Part shown: positions 6,351 through 12,732 of the stretch, one piece after another
How the letters are laid out: the number at the start of each line of letters is the position of its first letter
Position numbering within the stretch: position 1 is the stretch's first letter
Source: Chloroflexota bacterium
Lineage (GTDB): Bacteria > Chloroflexota > Anaerolineae > UBA1429
Reading direction: 5' to 3'
Assembly (NCBI GenBank): GCA_014360745.1
Contig: JACIWY010000064.1
Coordinates: forward strand, 1-12,732
DNA length: 12,732 nt
The notes under the pieces: model-generated
What the model saw: only the letters and a program-made list of their open reading frames with translations
The model's database searches: none
What the model was told of the DNA's origin: nothing
Translations under genes and position numbers: made by a program

Positions 6351-8672
6351 ATGATCGAGACCCCGATAGCCGACCTCGTGGTCCAAATTACCGGGCGCCA
6401 AGACACTCCTCGCGTGGCCGACCTGCGCCGCCGCGTGCGCGATGCCATGGAGGAACCTCCCGAAGAATGGGTTTGCCCTCCGCGCATCGATGATCGTTAC
6501 CTTGCCGAGCCGTTGCCGGTGCGCAAGGCCCGCGCCCTGGCGCTCAAATTGAGCCTCATGCCCACCGAGTTATGGGCGGGGCAACTTTTTGCCGGCTCTA
6601 TGACATTGGAAAGCCCCCGTATCCACTATGAGCGCGGTTTTCCCGATTACGTTACCGAGGAGGAGCGCGAACGCGCCGCCGAGCGCGGCTTGACCATCGG
6701 CTCCGTCTTTGGCCACATCGTGCCCGATTATCCCAAATTGTTGCGCCTTGGGTTAACCGGTATCATGGCCGAGGTCGAGGCTCAAAGGCCCCATGTACAG
6801 TCGCCCGAAGAGGCGGCCTTTTTGGATTCGGTGGAGATTGCCCTCAAGGCGGTTATCGAGTATACCGCCCGACTGGCCGAGCGTTGCGCCGGCGAGGCCG
6901 AGTCCTGCAGCGATCCCGTCCGTGCCTGCGAACTGCGCCAGATGGCCGCCAACCTGCGTCAGGCTCCTGCAGGCCCTGCGCATACCTTTTGGCAGGCGCT
7001 CCAGTCGGTCTGGCTGTTGCACATGATCTTTCACGCTTCGATGAACGGCAATGCCATGGGGCGTCTCGATCAATATGTCTGGCCTTACTTGCGGGCGGAT
7101 CTCCAGGCCGGTCGCCTCACTCTTGACGAGGCCGCCGAATTGGCGGATTGTTTTTGCCTCAAGTTCAATGAACGGGCCAAGACGACCGAGGATCAAGCCC
7201 CCGAGGCGCGCACGGTCGACCAGGATTTGCCCCAGGCACGAACGCGTCATAACACCTCATCGCAACAGGGCACCCGCCGCGATCGCATCGATGCCACCAA
7301 CCACTGGCTGCAAAATATCGTCGTCGGCGGCCTTACCCCCGAAGGCGAGGATGGCACCAACCCCTTGACCTACCTCTTGTTGGAAAGTTATCGCCGCCAC
7401 AAGATGACCAACCCGCTCCTCACCGTGCGGCTGCATCGCGGCTCGCCCGATGAGCTGGTGCGCTATACTTGCGAGGTACTCAAAGATGGTGGAGGTATGC
7501 CCGCCCTCTTTAACGACGAGCAGCTCATCCCTGCGCTGGAACGGCTGGGTATCCCCACGCCCGACGCGCGCGATTACACCAACGACGGCTGCTGGGAGGT
7601 CATCATCCCCGGTCGCACCGATTTTCGCTTCCAGCGGATCAGCATGATGCTCTGCCTGGAATGGGCGCTCAATCGCGGCGTCTCGCGCATTCCCAATTTG
7701 CAAGAGGAGGTGAGCGGCGTCGACACCGGCGATCCTCGTACCTTTACCACTTTTGAGCAGGTATGGGCGGCTTTTTTGGTGCAGATGGATCATATGGTGG
7801 GTGGGCTGGTGCAGCATGTCATGGACACCATCGACGACCGTTATACCATCGCCCCCGTCCCGCTGCTCAGCGCCCTCATCGAAGGGCCTATCGCCGCCCG
7901 CCGCGATATGACCGCCGGGGGCGCCCGTTTCCGCACCTTTGGCATGCTCTTGGAGAGCGCCAGCCATACTATTGATTCGCTCACTGCGATCAAGAAGGTC
8001 ATCTTTGAGGATCGCGCGGCGACCATGGCCGAGCTATGCGACGCGCTCGACGCCGATTATTGCGGCTATGAGTGGCTGCGTGCCAAGCTCCTGGCCGCGC
8101 CCAAATACGGCAACGACGATCCCTATGCCGATGCCGTCGGCCAGCAGTTGATCGAGGCTTTTACCGCCACCGTCGCCCGCCATGCCGAGGCACACCGCGC
8201 CCGTATGCTCTTTCCGTCGGGCGTGGGCACTTTTTCCTGGTATATCGGCATCGGCGAGGGCTTGGGCGCCTCCCCCGATGGCCGCCTGGCCGGCCAACCG
8301 GTTTCCTCCAACTTTTCACCAGCCCTGGGCCGCGACAAGCACGGCATCCCGGGCGCCATCCTTTCTTATGCCTCGATGCATCGGCATAACCTGCCGGCTG
8401 GCGGCCCGCTTGACCTGCGCTTGAATCGGCATCTCGTCCAGGGCGACGAAGGGACCCAGCGCATGGTCGGCCTCGTGCGTAGCTTTGTCGAGACTGGCGG
8501 GAATATGATGACCCTCACCGTCGTCGATACCGCCGAGCTACGCGCGGCCCAGCGCGAGCCCGAAAAGTATCGCTCGCTGCGCGTGCGCATGGGCGGTTGG
8601 TGTGCGTATTTCACCATGCTCAGTCGCCAGCAGCAAGATCATCACATCCGTCGCCAGGAGGGGCGCTCGTGA
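6351..8672 (+). CDS. Glycyl radical enzyme, dehydratase/lyase-like, substrate unknown
   Basis: A 773-residue member of the pyruvate formate-lyase-like GRE superfamily. The PFL-like barrel shows GHIVPDY (121-127), GRLDQYVWPY (237-246), QNIVVGG (321-327) and the active-site loop NDGCWEVIIPG (411-421), with radical Cys C414 and Glu E416. The Cys-x-Glu pair is typical of GREs that eliminate water, amine or sulfite, or decarboxylate, and is unlike the Cys-Cys of pyruvate formate-lyase. The C-terminal glycyl radical loop is RMGGWCAYF (746-754), predicted radical at G749. A hydrophilic stretch at about 277-318 is longer than in most relatives. Start 6351 is chosen from the promoter and ribosome-binding site. 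The activase gene overlaps the stop by 4 bp. The enzyme would work only without oxygen. I cannot assign glycerol, propanediol, choline, isethionate or another substrate. Confidence 0.9.
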   Translation: MIETPIADLVVQITGRQDTPRVADLRRRVRDAMEEPPEEWVCPPRIDDRYLAEPLPVRKARALALKLSLMPTELWAGQLFAGSMTLESPRIHYERGFPDYVTEEERERAAERGLTIGSVFGHIVPDYPKLLRLGLTGIMAEVEAQRPHVQSPEEAAFLDSVEIALKAVIEYTARLAERCAGEAESCSDPVRACELRQMAANLRQAPAGPAHTFWQALQSVWLLHMIFHASMNGNAMGRLDQYVWPYLRADLQAGRLTLDEAAELADCFCLKFNERAKTTEDQAPEARTVDQDLPQARTRHNTSSQQGTRRDRIDATNHWLQNIVVGGLTPEGEDGTNPLTYLLLESYRRHKMTNPLLTVRLHRGSPDELVRYTCEVLKDGGGMPALFNDEQLIPALERLGIPTPDARDYTNDGCWEVIIPGRTDFRFQRISMMLCLEWALNRGVSRIPNLQEEVSGVDTGDPRTFTTFEQVWAAFLVQMDHMVGGLVQHVMDTIDDRYTIAPVPLLSALIEGPIAARRDMTAGGARFRTFGMLLESASHTIDSLTAIKKVIFEDRAATMAELCDALDADYCGYEWLRAKLLAAPKYGNDDPYADAVGQQLIEAFTATVARHAEAHRARMLFPSGVGTFSWYIGIGEGLGASPDGRLAGQPVSSNFSPALGRDKHGIPGAILSYASMHRHNLPAGGPLDLRLNRHLVQGDEGTQRMVGLVRSFVETGGNMMTLTVVDTAELRAAQREPEKYRSLRVRMGGWCAYFTMLSRQQQDHHIRRQEGRS
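8656..8662 (+). promoter_or_regulatory. Ribosome-binding site of the GRE activase
   Basis: AGGAGGG lies inside the end of the GRE gene, 6 nt before a GTG start (8669) that overlaps the GRE stop TGA as GTGA. It supports GTG as the true start rather than the in-frame ATG at 8597 inside the GRE gene, and implies coupled translation. Confidence 0.75.
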
Positions 8673-9613
8673 CCAACGCTGCCGAATCCGCCGTCCGCGA
8701 TGCCGAGATCGCCCTTGATGTCGAAGGGACGATCTTTGACCTGGATACGTTTGCCGTCCACGATGGACCGGGCATTCGCCTGGCCGTCTATTTAAAGGGT
8801 TGCCCGCTGGCTTGTGCCTGGTGCCATTCTCCCGAATCGCAGCGCCGCGAGCCGCAGCTCGTCTTTGCGCAAGAACGCTGCGTGCTGTGCGGGGGGTGCG
8901 TTGCCGTTTGCCCTCAGGGGGTGCACGTGTTGGAGGGAGGTGAACACCACGTCGAATTCGCCCTCTGCCGGGCTTGCGGCCAATGTGCTTCGGTGTGCGT
9001 CACCGGTGCTGTGAGTATAAAAGGTTACCTTGTCACCGCCCAAGAGATCGTCGATCGCGCGCGGCGCATGATCCCCTTCTTTCGCCACAGCGGCGGGGGC
9101 ATTACCCTGACCGGCGGGGAGGTCACACTCCAGTCCGATTTTAGCGAAGCGGTGTTGGCCGGATGCCGGGCCCTTGGTGTGCATACCGCCATAGAGACCT
9201 GCGGCGCCAGCACTTGGCCCACGCTGGAGCGCCTGGCCCGTCACACCGACTTGATCCTCTACGATCTGAAACTCATGGATGACGAGGCGCACCGTCGCTG
9301 GACCGGTGTGAGCAACCGGCAGATCCTGGAGAACGCCCGCCGCCTGGCCGAATCCGGTTACCAGGTGCAGGTGCGCGTGCCGTTAATCCCCGGCATCACC
9401 GACACCGACGAGAACATCGGGGCTGTATTTGCTTTCATGTGCAAAATGGGGTTGCATTCTGTAACCCTTTTACCCTATAATGAGTCTGCCGGGGCCAAGT
9501 ACGAGTGGCTCGGGCAGGAGTATGGTCTCACGGGCGAGCGCCAGCCTGATCAAGCACTACAAAGCTGGGCCCAGCAGGCGCGCGCTCTGGGCATCCAGGC
9601 CGAGATCGGTTAA
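8669..9613 (+). CDS. Glycyl radical enzyme activating enzyme (radical SAM)
   Basis: A 314-residue protein that reductively cleaves SAM and abstracts hydrogen from the radical glycine (G749) of the partner GRE. The radical SAM cluster motif C-x3-C-x2-C is C45, C49 and C52 in KGCPLACAWC. Two ferredoxin-type 4Fe-4S motifs follow: C71/C74/C77/C81 and C100/C103/C106/C110. This two-cluster insert is typical of activases of GREs other than pyruvate formate-lyase itself. The SAM-binding GGE motif reads TGGEVTLQ; downstream come AIETCG, LYDLKLMD and VPLIPGITD, all characteristic of the PFL-activase family. The GTG start overlaps the GRE stop, so the pair is an operon. No third gene follows in the operon within the window. 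Confidence 0.95.
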   Translation: MTNAAESAVRDAEIALDVEGTIFDLDTFAVHDGPGIRLAVYLKGCPLACAWCHSPESQRREPQLVFAQERCVLCGGCVAVCPQGVHVLEGGEHHVEFALCRACGQCASVCVTGAVSIKGYLVTAQEIVDRARRMIPFFRHSGGGITLTGGEVTLQSDFSEAVLAGCRALGVHTAIETCGASTWPTLERLARHTDLILYDLKLMDDEAHRRWTGVSNRQILENARRLAESGYQVQVRVPLIPGITDTDENIGAVFAFMCKMGLHSVTLLPYNESAGAKYEWLGQEYGLTGERQPDQALQSWAQQARALGIQAEIG

Positions 9614-9842
9614 AATGGCTCGGTACCGGGCGCTTTTCGCGCCATAGTGTTATGCCCGGCGCCTGGCATCTGTTTAACAATAGAGCTCTTGCCTGCCTGC
9701 ACGCATCATAGTATGGCGGAGGCGACGGTGCACACGCCATCGTGATCTGTGTCTTCCTCGATCTGACATGGCTACGAGGCGGACATTACCTTGTCCCTGC
9801 AGATTTATTGAATCTGTGTAGCTGTTATGAAGGGAGGGGCTG
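9614..9842. other. Intergenic region after the GRE operon
   Basis: No gene is seen. A 5-bp hairpin GGCGC/GCGCC (9629-9643) competes with CCGGGC (9626-9631) pairing with GCCCGG (9654-9659), and neither is followed by a T-run, so termination here is uncertain. An inverted repeat CAGATT-TATTG-AATCTG (9800-9816) lies just upstream of the next gene and could be a regulatory site. No promoter close to consensus was found. Confidence 0.3.
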
Positions 9843-10517
9843 ATGCGTCGAATTGTTGGGCAGGATGTTCGTTCGGGCGCCGGTAGCTGGCTAGTACCAA
9901 CCGCCGTCGTCGCCGTATTGCTCGTCCTCGCGTTTTTGAGCGGTGCTGGCGAGGGCTTGGGCCGCGAGGGTGCGGTAGGTGCTGCGCCTCCTGCATCGAA
10001 CGACCTCGTTGGCGTGCGCGTTTCCGCCGACGAGGTGACCCGGCTCTTCGCCTGGGGCATTACGCCGGCCTATCAGAAAGAAAATGGCACTTTTGTTCTG
10101 CATGTCACCGACAAACAGTTGGCCCAATTGCGAGACGCGGGCCTGGTTTTTGAGCGATTGGGCCTTGTTGCTATCTCCAATAGCGCTGGGCCGGAGTTGA
10201 CGGCAGATTGCCGTGGTGCTGTGTATCCGAACATCGCGGTGACGGGCGGCTGGCAGAGAAGCCATATTAACCTCAGCTCCTGTTCGGTGCCCGCAGGGGT
10301 CAGAGTCACCTCTGTAGCCTATGACATAAGGTTCCAGACCAATTACTACAATCAACACAATCAGCCTGGGTGTGCCCCTTGCCAATCCCAACTCGATCTT
10401 ACCTCGAGAACCCAACCCGCGGCATGTGGTTGCACGCATACCAATCCCAATGTTGTTATGACGTCGATTCACCACGTGGCGCGCCGTCGGCATCCTCACT
10501 CTATAGCTGTGTCATAA
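9843..10517 (+). CDS. Fragment 1: N-terminal part with signal/anchor helix
   Basis: The 224-residue open frame starts at an ATG preceded by GGGAGGGG. A basic N-terminus and a hydrophobic helix at about residues 17-34 mark a signal peptide or membrane anchor, so the protein is exported. Residues 54-118 form an alpha/beta region of no family I recognise. Residues 122-187 (VYPNIAVTGGW, SVAYDIRF) look like the beginning of a beta-sandwich, perhaps P-domain-like when joined with the next fragment. The last 30 or so residues (HHVARRRHPHS) look out of frame, whereas the other frame gives YDVDSPRGAP and SCVINGRVD over the same stretch. The real protein therefore probably shifts near 10420. The TAA stop is immediately followed by an ATG in the same frame. 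Confidence 0.6.
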   Translation: MRRIVGQDVRSGAGSWLVPTAVVAVLLVLAFLSGAGEGLGREGAVGAAPPASNDLVGVRVSADEVTRLFAWGITPAYQKENGTFVLHVTDKQLAQLRDAGLVFERLGLVAISNSAGPELTADCRGAVYPNIAVTGGWQRSHINLSSCSVPAGVRVTSVAYDIRFQTNYYNQHNQPGCAPCQSQLDLTSRTQPAACGCTHTNPNVVMTSIHHVARRRHPHSIAVS

Positions 10518-10904
10518 ATGGCCGAGTCGACATTCTTTGACGGCATATACCCCGCACAGGATTGGTGGGTTGGTTTTAGAAATCTCTGCACTATTCATGC
10601 CAGTTATACGCTGGAATACTGGTCCATCATTGTCTACTATGAGAGTCCTACGCCCACGCCCTCACCGGCGCCAACGCGCACTAGGACGGCAACGCCGCAA
10701 AGGTCGTTGACGCCGACCAGAACGTCGACGCCCAGCCGCACGCCCACCTTAACCAGTACGCCAACCACCACCTCAAGCCCTACCACGACGGTGATGCCCG
10801 GCATTCAGGTGGTCAAGAACTTTTTTGATCCCCCGGCCCGATCACCGTGGGCGATGAGGTTAGCTTCCACCTGGTCATCCGCAATACCGGTGATTCGACG
10901 CTGA
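10518..10904 (+). CDS. Fragment 2: end of beta domain and Thr/Pro linker
   Basis: This lies in the same frame as fragment 1, after its stop, and is best read as a continuation rather than a separate gene; the ATG at 10518 has no ribosome-binding site. FFDGIYPAQDWW and LEYWSIIVYYE resemble the closing strands of a P-domain-like beta sandwich. A Thr/Pro/Ser linker follows, then GIQVVKNFFDPP, the usual opening of a DUF11-like repeat. After 10834 the frame gives meaningless residues (ARSPWAMRLAST), while the alternative frame continues the repeat, so the authentic coding ends at the C-run. Confidence 0.55.
   Translation: MAESTFFDGIYPAQDWWVGFRNLCTIHASYTLEYWSIIVYYESPTPTPSPAPTRTRTATPQRSLTPTRTSTPSRTPTLTSTPTTTSSPTTTVMPGIQVVKNFFDPPARSPWAMRLASTWSSAIPVIRR
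10644..10799 (+). repeat. Low-complexity Thr/Pro/Ser linker
   Basis: About 52 codons consist mostly of Thr, Pro and Ser with a few Arg, built from irregular ACG-CC(N) steps. It would form an extended, possibly O-glycosylated spacer between extracellular domains. The repeats are imperfect, with no fixed unit length. Confidence 0.8.
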
Positions 10905-11305
10905 CGGTGATTCCTTTCGCCGATCACTACACGGTGGGTTGCCTTGAGTTTATCGCCGCCGTGCCCCCGCCAGATGAACACGACCCGGCCCTAGGGGCCC
11001 TGCGCTGGCTCGACATCACCACGACGCTGGGCGATCTGCCCCCCGGCCACGAGCACGTGATCATCGCCCGTTTTCGCGCCGTGGCCGCCTGTCCAGGCAT
11101 CGTGACGAACTGTGCCGCAAGCGGCCACGTGCACGACGAGTATGGCCAGGAGCTGTTCCCCGCTGTCGATTGCGAGTATATCGACATCACCCCTGCGCCT
11201 CCGGATGTCACTCTGCAAAAATTTGTCCTTGACCCGGAGGTCTGTCTCGGAGACTGGGTCTACTTTGTGCTCCGGACCGATGTATTAGGGACGGGTGACT
11301 CTTGA
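10847..11305 (+). CDS. Fragment 3: DUF11-like extracellular beta repeats
   Basis: The frame is open upstream of the GTG at 10847 and gives PGPITVGDEVSFHLVIRNTG, which joins FFDPP of fragment 2 if one C is added to the run at 10830-10834. The first repeat covers about 10802-11200, with the phrases IRNTGDSTLTVIPFADHY and VHDEYGQEL seen in DUF11-type adhesive repeats. A second repeat opens with VTLQKFVLDPEVCLGDWVYF and is cut off by TGA at 11303. The next frame continues it with VTLEWGPDDGEL, so the stop looks like the result of a single-base shift near 11293-11295. There is no independent ribosome-binding site. Confidence 0.6.
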   Translation: MGDEVSFHLVIRNTGDSTLTVIPFADHYTVGCLEFIAAVPPPDEHDPALGALRWLDITTTLGDLPPGHEHVIIARFRAVAACPGIVTNCAASGHVHDEYGQELFPAVDCEYIDITPAPPDVTLQKFVLDPEVCLGDWVYFVLRTDVLGTGDS

Positions 11306-12732
11306 ATGGGGTCCCGACGACGGCGAGCTGACTCTCGATGTCATACCGCCAGCACCTATCCCGCTACCCTACACCAACATTCAGTTCATGACTTTCAAGG
11401 CGGTCGGCGTCACCGCCTCAACACTTAACGAGGCTACGGTTACTGTCAATAGCGACCCACGCACCATGCAGAGCGCTTCCGTCGCGGTCAGGATCCTGCC
11501 CGCCGCTGGCCCATGCGAGGGCAACCTGGTGGTGAACGGCGGCTTTGACGCGGGCCTCACTGGCTGGAACACGGGGGGAGGCGTGTGCGTCTCGGGTGGT
11601 TCGGCCCTGGTGGGCATCCTGCCCGGCGAGCCGGACGTCCTCCGCGGCGATAGCCTCAGCCAGGTAGTCGACATCCCCGCCGATGCGCACGGCGCTTACC
11701 TCGGTTTCACCTATGAAGTAGCCAGCCTCGACCCGGACGTTGCTGTCAACGGGTTCATTGCCCAGGTACAGAGTCTCACCGATCCGGCCTCAAGCGACGT
11801 GATTGCGCCGCCGACGATTTCCTCCGGTGGGGCACAATCGGCGGGCTTGGACCTAACGCCTTATATCGGGCATCAGATTTCGATTCTCTTTTTTGTCTTC
11901 AACGATGGCTCGGGCGTTGGGCCGGTGTGGGCCTATGTTGACGATGTGGTCATCTGTACCTCATACTGCGGGCCGCCTCTTAACCTGCCTTCTCCACGCG
12001 GCTCGGATATATGTTGGAAGGCGCCTTACCCTGACTATGCGCCGAATGGCGTACCTGATTTTGACCAACGACCCGCCCTCCCCGGTCTGCCGGCTATCAC
12101 CGCCGACGGCCCGGCTGCGGCTGCCAACTCGCCTTGGTGGTACGATAGCCAGTTCGAGCCTGCGAACGCGCCCCCGCCGACCGTATCCGACGGTTACCCG
12201 CTCGTCCAGGCCTATGGCGCCTGGGATGATCACGATCCACACAACGTGCGCCCGCTCATCGGCGAGCTGGCCGAGCGGCTGAACACCGATGGACTGAGGG
12301 AGTATGCCGGTGGGTGGGTTGGCACCCGGCCGAACGACATGCTCGTCGGTTTGCGCGGCTATCTAGAGTCAAAGCAATTGTCGGACGAGTACACATTGAC
12401 GCTCTACGAGGCGCCCAGCTTTGAGGAGGTCAGCGAACGCGTCCTACGCAGCGAGGATGTGCTTCTGCTCGTGGGCCTCTGGGAGAACCAGACCGAGGGT
12501 TGGCGGCGCATCGGAGGCCACTGGGTCACGGCGGTCGGAGTGGATTGCCTTTTGAGCGGGCACATCGCCATCGCCGACCCCTTCCTAGATGGCGCCGAGC
12601 GTGGGCGTCCGGGCCGTCACCCCCCCACTGCAGGACACACCTACCCGCACGAAGCCACCTTGCACGATGATGCGGCCTATATCTCGCACGACATCTATGC
12701 CGTGTGGCAGTCATCGACGGTCGAGGCCGGCA
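11289..12732 (+). CDS. Fragment 4: jelly-roll and C39-like domains, open to the window end
   Basis: This frame has no stop from 11289 to the end, about 480 codons, so the 3' end is missing. The first residues finish a DUF11-like repeat (to about 11510). NLVVNGGFDAGLTGW (11523-11567) opens a carbohydrate-binding-like jelly roll that ends near VDDVVIC (about 11957). From about 12040 a papain-fold C39-like domain is suggested by NGVPDFDQ, ANSPWWYDS, WDDHDPHNV, RIGGHWVTAVGVD with a candidate catalytic His (12519-12521) and IADPFLDG with a candidate Asp (12576-12578). Where C39 domains have Cys before Gly-Pro, the codon at 12105-12107 is Asp. The product is presumably secreted or cell-surface. First in-frame ATG is at 11388, with no convincing ribosome-binding site, so it belongs to the upstream gene. 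Confidence 0.65.

Larger units (their letters stand above)
9843..12732 (+). pseudogene. Frame-disrupted gene for a large secreted multidomain protein (continues beyond the window)
   Basis: Successive open frames on the plus strand read as one protein: signal anchor, beta domain, Thr/Pro linker, DUF11-like repeats, jelly-roll domain and C39-like domain. Protein-like coding alternates between two frames. Frame a (codon starts at positions divisible by 3) covers 9843 to about 10420, about 10530-10834 and from 11295 onward. Frame b (remainder 2) covers about 10424-10530 and 10838-11295. The 10830-10834 change is explained by one missing C in a C-run, and the 11293-11295 change by one extra G. The first pair around 10420 and 10530 is less certain; read without it, one TAA at 10515-10517 still interrupts. 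Either the gene is decaying, or clustered indel errors are present. A start with GGGAGGGG upstream is intact. Confidence 0.7.

Noticed and set aside
6269..6358. 11-bp direct repeat AAGATGATCGA (6269-6279 and 6348-6358)
   Set aside because: Only two copies, one spanning the start codon and one in the promoter spacer; could easily be chance.
7257..7967. Antisense 236-codon open frame inside the GRE gene
   Set aside because: It mirrors a GC-rich coding region, has no recognisable motif and lies wholly within a firmly identified gene.
3555..9613. A sulfo-transketolase plus sulfite-lyase GRE pathway for sulfosugars
   Set aside because: Attractive by analogy, but no sulfonate-specific residues could be identified and no sulfite reductase, isomerase or transporter gene is in the window.
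1..12732. CRISPR arrays, tRNA or rRNA genes, transposases or insertion-sequence ends
   Set aside because: Looked for and none seen; no regularly spaced repeats, no tRNA-like cloverleaf and no transposase motifs.

Overview
The window most likely comes from an anaerobic, fairly GC-rich bacterium of the Chloroflexota, probably Anaerolineae-like. The reasons are the housekeeping order PIN/TRAM protein - cysS - rlmB, an oxygen-sensitive glycyl radical enzyme (GRE) system, and a secreted protein with a Thr/Pro-rich linker of the kind common in that phylum. This placement is inferred from gene content; no marker gene was compared.

Region 1 (1-3550, + strand) is conserved housekeeping: a YacL-type membrane-anchored PIN/TRAM protein, cysteinyl-tRNA synthetase (cysS) behind a structured 205-bp leader, and the 23S rRNA 2'-O-methyltransferase rlmB only 4 nt after cysS. 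A perfect 12-bp stem at 3518-3546 sits between rlmB and the convergent next gene and probably terminates both.

Region 2 (3555-9613) is metabolic. A 788-residue transketolase-superfamily enzyme lies on the minus strand. It keeps the substrate and phosphate-binding residues of transketolase but has an altered ThDP/Mg motif. Divergent from it, across about 430 bp, is a two-gene operon: a 773-residue GRE and its radical-SAM activating enzyme, overlapping by 4 bp (GTGA). The GRE start is placed at 6351, because a near-consensus sigma-A promoter (-35 TAGACA, -10 TATAAT) covers the upstream in-frame ATG at 6285 and an AGGAG ribosome-binding site lies 7 nt before 6351. An inverted repeat TTGTC-N3-GACAA sits at the predicted transcription start. 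The GRE has the Cys-x-Glu active-site signature of dehydratase/lyase-type enzymes, but its glycyl radical loop (RMGGWCA) departs from the usual RVxGY. Its substrate cannot be assigned from sequence.

Region 3 (9843-12732, running off the window) is one long secreted multidomain protein broken into several frames. In order it has a signal/anchor helix, a beta-rich domain, a Thr/Pro linker, DUF11-like beta repeats, a carbohydrate-binding-like jelly roll and a C39-like papain-fold domain whose expected catalytic Cys is Asp. Coding potential alternates between two reading frames, with at least one clear single-base event in a C-run at 10830-10834. The last 1.4 kb is an uninterrupted open frame running off the window. 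It is either a decaying gene or a locus with clustered indel errors.

The strongest candidate for something undescribed is the unassigned GRE operon, with the variant transketolase divergent to it.
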